Positions 1 to 5,739 of a stretch of 15,036 nucleotides of DNA are shown here, piece after piece. The translations under genes and the position numbers were made by a program. A model generated the notes under the pieces. That model was not told where the DNA came from. It was given only the letters and a program-made list of their open reading frames with translations, and did no database searches. The stretch is from DAOTZS01 sp034434335. Lineage in GTDB: Bacteria; Chloroflexota; Anaerolineae; CG2-30-64-16. Positions within the stretch are counted from its first letter, which is position 1; each line of letters opens with the position of its first letter. Location: positions 1 to 15,036 of the forward strand of contig DAOTZS010000001.1 in NCBI GenBank assembly GCA_034434335.1, in the 5' to 3' direction.

Positions 1-507
1 CCCGTGTCCTCGCATCAAGATCAGTTCGGTGTGCCCGCCCGAAACGATCAGCACCAGGAGCGGAAACAGTTTGCCGGCCGTATCCAATTCATACAGGCTG
101 GGCCTGGTGATCATCTCAGGCCGGATCGGGCCTCCTTCGTCCAGCCAGTTAGAGTAGAGATGCCCTTCCAGGTGACTCACGGCCACGATGGGCAGCCCAC
201 GAGCCCAGGCGATCGCCTTGGCCACGTTCACCCCCACCAGCAGGGAACCTGCCAGCCCCGGGCCATGGGTCACGGCCAGGGCTGAGAGGTCGGCCCATGT
301 GACTCCGGCATCGGCCATGGCGCGCTGAATCACGGGCACAATATCCAGCACATGCTGACGAGATGCGATCTCGGGGAAGACGCCCCCATAGGGGCGATGG
401 AGCTCAATTTGAGAGGCAACAACGTTGGAGCAGATGCGATGGCCGTTTGCTATAACAGCCGCCGCGGTTTCGTCACATGAAGTCTCGATGGCCAGGATCA
501 GGCTCAT
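1..507 (-). CDS. tsaD: tRNA N6-threonylcarbamoyladenosine synthase TsaD, N-terminal part (cut by window edge)
   Basis: The first 169 residues of the ASKHA-fold enzyme that, with TsaB and TsaE, transfers threonylcarbamoyl to A37 of ANN-decoding tRNAs in the cytoplasm. The N-terminus reads MSLILAIETSCDET, the family's phosphate-1 motif. The metal-binding HLEGH motif is at residues 112-116 and VSGGHTEL at 155-162. The family is usually about 340 residues, so roughly half is missing beyond position 1. Between HLEGH and SGGH there is a segment about 15 residues longer than in typical bacterial homologues (residues 122-147). The ATG at 507 is the only start that gives the canonical N-terminus; its ribosome binding site is weak. 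It is the last visible gene of the minus-strand housekeeping run, 218 bases after rnhA, with an inverted-repeat element in the gap. Identity is certain; the C-terminal half cannot be judged. Confidence 0.95.
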   Translation of the reverse strand, partial: MSLILAIETSCDETAAAVIANGHRICSNVVASQIELHRPYGGVFPEIASRQHVLDIVPVIQRAMADAGVTWADLSALAVTHGPGLAGSLLVGVNVAKAIAWARGLPIVAVSHLEGHLYSNWLDEGGPIRPEMITRPSLYELDTAGKLFPLLVLIVSGGHTELILMRGHG

Positions 508-530
508 CTTTATCTTTGGTCAACTGGCTA

Positions 531-680
531 TAATCGCCGGGATGGTTCAAAAATGGTTAGGCCCTTCACCGCCCCTCACCCCCTTTGTCCCTTCTCCTGC
601 CGCCAAAGGCGAGCGGGGGAGGTGAGGGGGCAGAGGGAGGGGTGAGGGCCCTCGGCGGCACATTGAACCATCTCTAATCG
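531..680. repeat. MITE-like long inverted repeat between rnhA and tsaD
   Basis: The ten bases GATGGTTCAA at 541-550 recur as an exact reverse complement at 663-672. The sequence between folds on itself: a C-rich left arm (TCACC/CCCTCACC blocks, 568-590) faces a G-rich right arm (GGTGAGGG blocks, 619-650). The hairpin is centred on CGCC-AAA-GGCG at 601-611. The hexamer TAATCG lies just outside each end (531-536 and 675-680) and could be a target-site duplication. No transposase is encoded. This looks like a non-autonomous element or abundant intergenic repeat. In RNA it would also make a long hairpin between rnhA and tsaD. Confidence 0.6.
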
Positions 681-725
681 TCCAGCATCATCTTCAACTA
701 CACCTATCCCGGGCAGGGCGAACGA

Positions 726-1202
726 TTACCCTTCTTCCAGATCTGGCTGACCCTGGATACCAAACCTGTCCAGCGCGGCAAGCGCCAACCGATCGGCGCG
801 CTCGTTCAATCGGTTCCCCGCATGCCCTGGCAGCCAATGCCAGGTGATCCGGTGGGGTTGCATGGCAGCATATAGCGCCTGCCAGAGATCCCGATTCTTT
901 ACCGGTTTGCGATCGCTGGTGCGCCAGCCGTTGCGCAACCAGTGGGCCAACCATTCCGTAATCCCCCTCTTCAGGTACTCTGAATCAGTGTAAATCTCCA
1001 CCGTGCAGGGCCGTTTCAGGGCCTGAAGGGCCGCCAGCGCCGCGCGCAACTCCATGCGGTTATTGGTGGTCAGCGATGCGCCCCCCTGCAGCACCTTTTC
1101 CTGGTCGCCATAGCGCAGGATGGCTGCCCAGCCGCCCGGCCCCGGGTTGCCGGAACAGGCGCCATCTGTGTAAATGACAACAGGGGTCTCGGGCTCGGCC
1201 AT
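726..1202 (-). CDS. rnhA: Ribonuclease HI
   Basis: A cytoplasmic endonuclease that cuts the RNA strand of RNA:DNA hybrids, removing R-loops and primers. The 158-residue product matches the roughly 155-residue bacterial type. All catalytic carboxylates are visible: D13 in IYTDGACSGNPGPGGW, E51 in NNRMELRA, D73 in IYTDSEY, and D137 in NERADRLA, plus the conserved H127 in LPGHAGN. The basic-protrusion segment (WLRNGWRTSDRKPVKNRDLW, residues 88-107) is present, so this is the E. coli-like form. The open frame continues upstream to 1325, but the start was placed at the ATG at 1202 because the conserved domain begins there; the upstream extension is unlike the family. A GTG six codons earlier is a possible alternative. 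It lies 76 bases after acyP. Confidence 0.95.
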   Translation of the reverse strand: MAEPETPVVIYTDGACSGNPGPGGWAAILRYGDQEKVLQGGASLTTNNRMELRAALAALQALKRPCTVEIYTDSEYLKRGITEWLAHWLRNGWRTSDRKPVKNRDLWQALYAAMQPHRITWHWLPGHAGNRLNERADRLALAALDRFGIQGQPDLEEG

Positions 1203-1278
1203 CGCGTCTGCTCGTTCCACGAAATATACTTCGCTCCTCGCCACTTCCGGAGAAGATGTCTGGCGCACTACACGGAGT

Positions 1279-1557
1279 TCACAGGCGGATACGGAACGAA
1301 CGCTCCCTGGGCCCCGGCTCCGCATCGCGGACCTCCACGCTGCTCACTTCAGCCGCGATGGGACCGTGATGACACCAGGCGATCATCTCATCTACCGCCC
1401 CAGCCGGGCCCTCGAAAAGCGCCTCCACCGAGCCATCGCCCCGGTTGCGCACCCAGCCGGTCAACCCCAGCGCGTTAGCTTTGCGGGCGCAACTGGCCCG
1501 GAAGCCCACACCCTGCACCCACCCCCGCACGATCACATGCACCCGCTTCTCTTCCAT
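1279..1557 (-). CDS. acyP: Acylphosphatase
   Basis: A small cytoplasmic hydrolase of acyl phosphates, 92 residues, the usual size. The diagnostic pattern VRGWVQGVGFR (residues 10-20) ends in the catalytic arginine R20 that binds the phosphate. The second catalytic residue is N38 in LTGWVRNRGDGSVE. The C-terminus ends in a basic beta strand (SFRIRL), as is normal for the ferredoxin-like alpha/beta fold. The start is the ATG at 1557, which a short upstream reading frame overlaps. It lies in the same minus-strand run as rnhA and the isoaspartyl peptidase. Its physiological substrate is not evident from context; the family is often found as a stand-alone housekeeping gene. Confidence 0.93.
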   Translation of the reverse strand: MEEKRVHVIVRGWVQGVGFRASCARKANALGLTGWVRNRGDGSVEALFEGPAGAVDEMIAWCHHGPIAAEVSSVEVRDAEPGPRERSFRIRL

Positions 1558-1692
1558 GCTTGTATCTGCCCCTTCTGGCGCAGTTCCTCGGCAATCACGT
1601 TGATGTGGCTGCTGAACTGCTCAACCAACGTCATCAGTTGCACCAACTGCTCCTCCTCGGGGGTAATCGCAATCCACAGCCGGGCCCGTCAT
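1533..1692 (-). pseudogene. Small protein ORF, apparently frameshifted near its start
   Basis: Between the peptidase and acyP, one frame from 1688 to a TGA at 1533 encodes a protein-like stretch beginning ARLWIAITPEEEQLVQLM and ending QAWKRSGCM. It is rich in Glu, Leu and Gln and probably helical. This frame has no good start: a stop precedes it. An ATG at 1692 lies in another frame, two bases after AAGGAG, and reads only 23 codons. Removing one G from the run at 1684-1688 would join the ATG to the long frame, giving MTARLWIAITPEEE and about 53 residues. Alternatively an intact 36-residue product starts at the GTG at 1643, which follows GAGGAGGAG at a good distance. Its end overlaps acyP by 25 bases. 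No family was recognised. Confidence 0.35.
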
Positions 1693-1698
1693 CACTCC

Positions 1699-2619
1699 TT
1701 ACTTCTCATTTCTGATCGCCGCCTTAACACCGCTCATTTCCGAAGTACGATAGGCATAGGCCATGTAAGGAGTGCTGTGGGCCCATCCCACCCGGCCATC
1801 GGGCGCCATGCAGATCACCCCTCCCAGGCCGCCGACCCGATGTTGGAAATAGGCAATGGCAACATTGGCCGCGGTGGCTGGATTGCCCAGAAGCGCGATT
1901 TGGTCCACGGTGGTCTTGGCCAGCACAGTCTTCATGATCTGCTCGCCCCAGCCAGTGCAGGCTGCAGCTCCCAGGCTGTTGTCAGCATAGAGCCCACAAC
2001 CAATGATCGGCGTATCGCCAACCCGGCCGGGGAACTTATATGAGGTGCCACCGGTGGAATTCCCTACGGCCAGGTTGCCGGCAGCATCCAGAGCAATCGC
2101 TCCTACGGTATCGCCGGCCTGGGGCTGGGCCTCAACAGAAGAAGGTGCCAGGTGCCCAGCCCGGGCTCGCCTCTCCTCCCACAGGGCACGCTCCCGTTCC
2201 ACGATGAGCTCTTGGGGATCGCAAAAAGGGACCCCCACCAGCCTGGCAAAGCGCTCAGCGCCCTCCCCAACCAGAAAAACATGCTCACAATCAGATAGCA
2301 CTCGTCGTGCCAGGATGATCGGATTAGCAATCCGCCTGACCGCAGCCACTGCACCAGCCCGGAGAGTACGTCCATCCATAATGCCGGCATCCAGTTCTAC
2401 GACACCGTCCTGGTTCAGGTGTGACCCGCGGCCGGCATCGAACACCGGGTTATTCTCCATCGCCACCACGGCAGCCTCGACAGCGTCCAGAGCCGAACCG
2501 CCCCCAGCCAGGATGGCCCACCCAGCCTCCGCGGCAGCCCGGCAACCCGCTACATAATCAGGCTGCAACGCCTGCGGAATATCCCCGGCCCCGCCATGAA
2601 CGATGATCCCTATGCCCAT
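1699..2619 (-). CDS. iaaA: Isoaspartyl peptidase / L-asparaginase (Ntn hydrolase, T2 family)
   Basis: A plant-type asparaginase that hydrolyses isoaspartyl dipeptides from damaged proteins and usually L-asparagine. It is made as a 306-residue precursor that cleaves itself into alpha and beta subunits. The start HGGAGDIP (residues 8-15) is typical. The cleavage site and nucleophile are in QAGDTVGAIALD, with T171 becoming the new N-terminus of the beta subunit. The substrate-binding stretch GNSTGGTSYKFPGRVGDTPI (residues 186-205) and GCGLYADN (208-214) are canonical. The linker before the nucleophile is Gln/Ala/Pro-rich, as is common. The ATG at 2619 follows a G-rich stretch (AGAGGGGG) about 11 bases upstream. 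It sits 33 bases after the Mth938-like gene, which suggests cotranscription. The symbol follows E. coli IaaA and does not fix which substrate is preferred. Confidence 0.93.
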   Translation of the reverse strand: MGIGIIVHGGAGDIPQALQPDYVAGCRAAAEAGWAILAGGGSALDAVEAAVVAMENNPVFDAGRGSHLNQDGVVELDAGIMDGRTLRAGAVAAVRRIANPIILARRVLSDCEHVFLVGEGAERFARLVGVPFCDPQELIVERERALWEERRARAGHLAPSSVEAQPQAGDTVGAIALDAAGNLAVGNSTGGTSYKFPGRVGDTPIIGCGLYADNSLGAAACTGWGEQIMKTVLAKTTVDQIALLGNPATAANVAIAYFQHRVGGLGGVICMAPDGRVGWAHSTPYMAYAYRTSEMSGVKAAIRNEK

Positions 2620-2652
2620 ATAATTTGTTACCCCCTCTGTGATCTGCGATGC

Positions 2653-3015
2653 TCAACAGGTGACGTGAAAAAGACCTAACACTTTCCCCTCGGCCTCGTT
2701 CCACCTGGCAATGGCGGTTGGTGTAGGCCATAGCTCCACAGCACAGCCCCGCTCAGCAAGGAAAGCGGCTGCCTCTTGGGAAAGGCGAACCTTGTCTTCC
2801 TGGCCGGTACCAATGATCACACGTTCGGCCTTCTTGCGATAGAGGTCTTCAATCTCGGCCAGGCTGATGATGTGCGAGGTGCCATGAACAGACTTGGATA
2901 GCTTCTTCTTGCGCTTCACCACCTTACCGCTGAGCCGAATGATGACATCGTGCTCATAGCGCGTGCCTTCGATGGTGATACTGCCGAACCATGTGTCATC
3001 TATCTTCGGTCTCAT
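2653..3015 (-). CDS. Mth938-like domain protein
   Basis: A 120-residue single-domain protein of the Mth938-like family (DUF498, related to AAMDC and the respiratory-complex assembly factor NDUFAF3). Supporting features are the N-terminus IDDTWFGSITIEGTRYEHDV, a central basic stretch VVKRKKKLSKSVHGTSH, and the family's core I-I-G-T-G-Q (residues about 67-72), followed by a helix and VELWPTPTAIARWN. The biochemical role of the bacterial members is not established. The start at 3015 is chosen over the longer open frame because GGAGG lies six bases upstream and the family begins there. It is 52 bases after nth and 33 before the isoaspartyl peptidase, so it probably belongs to the same transcript. 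The family call rests on motif memory and length. Confidence 0.8.
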   Translation of the reverse strand: MRPKIDDTWFGSITIEGTRYEHDVIIRLSGKVVKRKKKLSKSVHGTSHIISLAEIEDLYRKKAERVIIGTGQEDKVRLSQEAAAFLAERGCAVELWPTPTAIARWNEAEGKVLGLFHVTC

Positions 3016-3067
3016 AAGACGCCTCCACCAGGCGCGGCTCGGGTCCGAGAAAACCGCCGCGGGGATT

Positions 3068-3793
3068 CTAACATAACGCCCGCGCGGCCGCAACTGTTAC
3101 ATCAGCCGTGTTCCCTGGGGCCATGCGCTTCCTCGCAAAGCTACAAAGGTCGTTCAGGATGCAAATCTCACAACGCGGCGCGCGTGACCGGCAAACCTCG
3201 CGGCCGTGGCGGATCAGGTTGAGATGAAGCGGGTAGAACCATTCTGGCCGTACCAGGCGTTCCCAGAGGGCCTTGATCCTGATTGCCTCGGCCGAAGGGG
3301 CGGCCAGCCCCAGACGTCGGCTTACCCGCGCCACATGGGTATCCACCGGGAACACGGGTTTGCCGAAGCAGAACAATAATACGATGGCTGCCGTCTTGTG
3401 CCCCACCCCTTCTAAAGAGGTTAGCCAACGGAAAGCTTCATCAACGGGCAGGTCGGCCAGGAAGTCGAGGCTGAGCTCCCCACGCTCGGCCAGGATGCGG
3501 CGCAGCGCGGCCTGAATGCGTGGGGCCTTCTGCTGCGCCAGGCCTCCCGAGCGGATCGTCTCGGCCAGTTCTGCCACCGGCGCGGCGATGACCTCCTCCC
3601 AGGTGGGATAACGCGCGCGCAGGGCGCGAAATGCCCGCCCTGAGTTGGCATCGCTGGTGTTCTGGCTCAAAACGGTGAGCACCAGCTCGTCCAATGGCTC
3701 GTGGTGGCAGCGCCGGGTGGGCGCGCCATAAGTGTTTTGCAGGCGTTGAAATATCTCTGCTGCCAGGCGTTGCTCAGCAGCCAAGTCATCCAT
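3068..3793 (-). CDS. nth: Endonuclease III (DNA glycosylase/AP lyase)
   Basis: A base-excision repair enzyme that removes oxidised pyrimidines and nicks the resulting abasic site. The product has 241 residues, slightly longer than the roughly 211-residue E. coli protein. The helix-hairpin-helix reads LEGVGHKTAAIVL, with catalytic lysine K133. The catalytic aspartate D151 is in FPVDTHVARVSRRLGL. The [4Fe-4S] cluster ligands are C201, C208, C211 and C217 (spacing C-x6-C-x2-C-x5-C). LSQNTSDANS (residues 42-51) matches the family's LSxQT-D motif. The C-terminal tail after the cluster (residues 218-241) is Ala-rich with no known role. The ATG at 3793 has a weak GGGAAAG element. It is the first gene of the minus-strand run and has a near-perfect promoter 73-100 bases upstream. 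Confidence 0.94.
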   Translation of the reverse strand: MDDLAAEQRLAAEIFQRLQNTYGAPTRRCHHEPLDELVLTVLSQNTSDANSGRAFRALRARYPTWEEVIAAPVAELAETIRSGGLAQQKAPRIQAALRRILAERGELSLDFLADLPVDEAFRWLTSLEGVGHKTAAIVLLFCFGKPVFPVDTHVARVSRRLGLAAPSAEAIRIKALWERLVRPEWFYPLHLNLIRHGREVCRSRAPRCEICILNDLCSFARKRMAPGNTADVTVAAARALC

Positions 3794-3865
3794 GTAGCTC
3801 TTTCCCGGTAGGCCCGCATCGGGCTTGACCGTTGACGGCGTGGGATATGGTAGCTTCCGCCGGGC

Positions 3866-3894
3866 ATCATACCGGACTGGCTCACCGCTGTCAA
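3866..3894 (-). promoter_or_regulatory. Sigma-70 type promoter for nth and the minus-strand run
   Basis: On the minus strand TTGACA (3894-3889) is followed after exactly 17 bases by TATGAT (3871-3866), five of six matches to the -10 consensus. Transcription would begin near 3859, about 65 bases before the nth ATG. No second candidate of this quality is visible between nth and the hairpin element. Confidence 0.75.
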
Positions 3895-3917
3895 GGCATC
3901 ACGGGGGCTCTCTCAAA

Positions 3918-4129
3918 GTCAACAAGTAACTATTCAGGCGGTGACTGGAAGTCACCCTTTTGGACCTGAGGCCAGAGGTCGGCCTTCGCCGACCTCCCTG
4001 GTGATGCACACATGAAGGGTGTCGGCGGAGGCCAACACCCCCTCGGGCCGAGCCCTTCGGGGCGAGGGCTGGCACGAAGTGCCCAGGAGGGGCGATTTCA
4101 ATCGGCCTGAATAGACGTCAACAAGTAAC
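3918..4129. repeat. Hairpin-array element with terminal inverted repeats and flanking direct repeats
   Basis: The 13-mer GTCAACAAGTAAC occurs at 3918-3930 and again at 4117-4129. Just inside are inverted repeats CTATTCAGGC (3930-3939) and GCCTGAATAG (4105-4114). Between them lie successive hairpins: GGTGACT/AGTCACC with loop GGA (3940-3956); GAGGTCGGC/GCCGACCTC with loop CTTC (3975-3996); GGGTGT-GGC/GCC-ACACCC with one mismatch (4017-4040); GCCC/GGGC with loop TTCG (about 4052-4063); and GGCAC/GTGCC with loop GAA (4071-4083). No protein is encoded. It resembles a MITE or compound REP-type repeat. It lies between the two divergent promoters and could insulate them or end stray transcription. 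Confidence 0.6.
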
Positions 4130-4273
4130 GAGCGAGGAGGCTCTGTAAACTGCCATGCAGGCTCCCATTACAGGCGTGGCCGGCAAGCCGCCTACACGTA
4201 CTTGGTCAACGACGCCAACACCCATGGCGTGGCTGACCCCAATGAAACGACCAATGTCCCAGAGTGCGTTTGA
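4115..4273 (+). other. Possible remnant of a coding sequence (no start)
   Basis: The stretch after the hairpin element keeps one frame open to a TGA at 4271-4273. It translates into protein-like sequence ending in YLVNDANTHGVADPNETTN and then VPECV, with mostly C or G third positions. There is no ATG/GTG/TTG start with a ribosome binding site, and the TGA overlaps the -35 box of the arg promoter. Asp/Asn/Gly-rich text like this occurs in the C-termini of secreted repeat proteins, but no family was recognised. It may be the tail of a gene lost by rearrangement, or chance. Confidence 0.2.
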
Positions 4274-4298
4274 CAGTTCGCCACACCTGTGCTAGGAT
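4270..4298 (+). promoter_or_regulatory. Extended -10 promoter of the arginine operon
   Basis: A perfect TTGACA at 4270-4275 is separated by 17 bases from TAGGAT at 4293-4298. The bases just before the -10 are TGC, the extended -10 motif. The expected start site is near 4305. This gives a leader RNA of about 230 bases before argC, containing the arginine-rich leader ORF and the terminator. No ArgR-type operator (AT-rich palindrome with TGAAT/ATTCA halves) was seen around it. Confidence 0.75.
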
Positions 4299-4360
4299 TA
4301 TGGCAGTTTAGGCTATAGTTCATCTCCGGCCTTCCATAATTTCAACTTGGAGCACATGTA

Positions 4361-4411
4361 GTGATTCTGCGCTTGCGTTTCCCTCGTCGTCGTTACAGCC
4401 GAGCGGGTTAG
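4361..4411 (+). CDS. Arginine-rich leader peptide of the arg operon
   Basis: A 16-codon ORF starting with GTG at 4361 and ending with TAG at 4409-4411: M-I-L-R-L-R-F-P-R-R-R-Y-S-R-A-G. Six of 16 residues are arginine, with three CGT codons in a row at 4385-4393. A Shine-Dalgarno GGAG (4349-4352) stands eight bases before the GTG, and the upstream frame is closed by a TAA at 4337, so the start is well defined. It lies downstream of the arg promoter and 50 bases before a strong terminator that precedes argC. The evident role is to sense charged tRNA-Arg: slow translation at the arginine codons would alter RNA folding and let transcription enter argC. The peptide itself needs no function. The architecture is that of the trp, his and leu leaders; function is inferred. 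Confidence 0.8.
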   Translation: MILRLRFPRRRYSRAG

Positions 4412-4468
4412 CGCCCGGTCGCGGGGACGCGCGAGCCGAACGTCTAAGGCAGATTGAGGCCAACCAGC
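4381..4468 (+). promoter_or_regulatory. Candidate pause hairpin and antiterminator of the arg leader
   Basis: Segment 1 (4381-4386, CCCTCG, entering the Arg codon run) can pair with segment 2 (4400-4406, CGAGCGG) with one bulged C. Segment 2 and the stop codon region (4403-4412, GCGGGTTAGC) can instead pair with 4459-4468, the left arm of the terminator, at eight of ten positions. A separate stable hairpin (4416-4438) lies between and would bring them together. A ribosome held at 4385-4393 would block 1:2 and favour 2:3, preventing the terminator. The pairings were found by eye; no energies were computed. Confidence 0.45.
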
Positions 4469-4494
4469 ACCCAGACCAGGGTGCTGGTTTTTTT
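4462..4494 (+). terminator. Intrinsic terminator / attenuator before argC
   Basis: An 11-base-pair perfect stem, AACCAGCACCC (4462-4472) with GGGTGCTGGTT (4479-4489), has a 6-base loop (AGACCA) and runs straight into seven Ts (4488-4494). It ends 40 bases before the argC start codon and about 190 bases after the expected transcription start. An unregulated terminator here would silence the whole operon, so it is best read as a conditional attenuator paired with the leader peptide. Confidence 0.92.
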
Positions 4495-4534
4495 GTGTAT
4501 GCTGATCTCAGATCAACCAGAACGGAGATGCAAT

Positions 4535-5620
4535 GTGATCAAGATCGGTATCATGGGGGCCACGGGATATACCGGCCTGGAGTTGCTCAAGATCCTCCAG
4601 CGCCACCCACTGGCGCAGATTGCCTGGTTGACCTCCGAGCAATCTGCGGGCCAACGTTTCGGGGATGTCTTCGCCGTACCACCAGCATTGGGCCACTACT
4701 CCCTGATCCCCGCAGATGCTGCCGACTGTTCCAGCGTGGACCTGGTCTTCTGCTGCCTGCCCCACGTGGTATCCATGGAAGCAGTGGCCCGGGCGCGCGA
4801 GGCCGGAGCGCGCGTGATAGACCTCAGCGCGGACTACCGATTGAGGGACCCACTGCTCTACGAGAAGTGGTACGGCCACAGCCATACGCAGCCGGAGCTG
4901 CTCCGCCAGGCGGTCTACGGCCTCCCAGAGCTGTACAGGGAAGAGATCCGGACTGCTGACCTGGTAGCTAACCCCGGCTGCTACCCGACCAGCGTGATCC
5001 TGGGGCTGGCCCCCCTGGCCCAGGCCGGGTGGCTCAGAGGCACGGTGATCGCTGACAGCAAATCGGGTGTTTCCGGCGCCGGCCGCTCACCCTCCCTCAA
5101 GACCCATTTCGTGGAGGCCAACGAAAACCTCAGCCCCTACAGCATCGGCCGCAGCCATCGTCACCTGGCCGAGATGGAACAAGAGATCAGCAGGTTGATA
5201 GAGCGCGGCGGAACCCAACCAGCTCCAGCCCAGTCGGCGCACACCGATGTCCAGAGGGAGAGGGAACAGGCCGGGTGGCAGATCGTCTTCTGCCCCCACC
5301 TGTTGCCAGTGAACCGGGGTATCCTTTCCACCCTCTATGTCACCTTGCCCGCTGAAATCACAGAAGAGCAGGTGCGGGCACAGTATGAGGCCATGTACGC
5401 CGATGAGCCTTTTGTCTATGTGCTCAACCGGGGCCAGGTGGCCACCCTGGGACACACCGTTCATACCAACTACTGCGCCATCGGCCTGACCCATGTGCGC
5501 GAGGCCCATACGCTGATCATCACTGTCAGCATTGACAATCTGATCAAGGGCGCATCGGGTCAGGCGGTACAGAATATGAATCTGATGTTTGGGGTGGCCG
5601 AGACAACGGGCCTGGTATAA
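4535..5620 (+). CDS. argC: N-acetyl-gamma-glutamyl-phosphate reductase
   Basis: Third step of arginine synthesis: NADPH-dependent reduction of N-acetylglutamyl phosphate to the semialdehyde. The product has 361 residues. The N-terminal Rossmann motif is IGIMGATGYTGLELL (residues 4-18). The catalytic cysteine is C149 in VANPGCYPTSV, and the active-site histidine H208 is in GRSHRHLAEMEQE. SKSGVSGAGRSP (175-186) and PHLLPVNRGIL (254-264) are conserved. An insertion rich in Gln, Ala and Glu (about residues 225-247) interrupts the usual link between the EIEQE helix and the PHLxPxxRG strand. The GTG start at 4535 is preceded by GGAG seven bases upstream; the frame extends further upstream, but into the terminator, so longer starts were rejected. 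It is the first structural gene of the operon. Confidence 0.96.
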   Translation: MIKIGIMGATGYTGLELLKILQRHPLAQIAWLTSEQSAGQRFGDVFAVPPALGHYSLIPADAADCSSVDLVFCCLPHVVSMEAVARAREAGARVIDLSADYRLRDPLLYEKWYGHSHTQPELLRQAVYGLPELYREEIRTADLVANPGCYPTSVILGLAPLAQAGWLRGTVIADSKSGVSGAGRSPSLKTHFVEANENLSPYSIGRSHRHLAEMEQEISRLIERGGTQPAPAQSAHTDVQREREQAGWQIVFCPHLLPVNRGILSTLYVTLPAEITEEQVRAQYEAMYADEPFVYVLNRGQVATLGHTVHTNYCAIGLTHVREAHTLIITVSIDNLIKGASGQAVQNMNLMFGVAETTGLV

Positions 5621-5739
5621 CCAGCAGGGGCACGGACTTCGGCCAATTCAGACACCAACCAGCTTGGTTCTCGCTGGCGGAGGGCCTGGCTGCCCTCGAT
5701 GGCATCCTTCGGATAGGCGTTGTGAGGGTGAGAGGCAGC

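Noticed and set aside
1174..2043. A 289-codon plus-strand frame opposite acyP and the isoaspartyl peptidase
   Set aside because: It runs antisense to genes with intact catalytic motifs and its product resembles no protein family.
3918..4129. The repeated hairpins as a CRISPR array
   Set aside because: The direct repeat occurs only twice, about 200 bases apart, and the hairpins differ in sequence and spacing; no repeat-spacer periodicity.
4305..4534. A T-box riboswitch as the explanation for the arg leader
   Set aside because: No T-box consensus (AGGGTGGNACCGCG-like) or specifier-loop arrangement was found; the Arg-codon ORF with its own ribosome binding site explains the terminator better.
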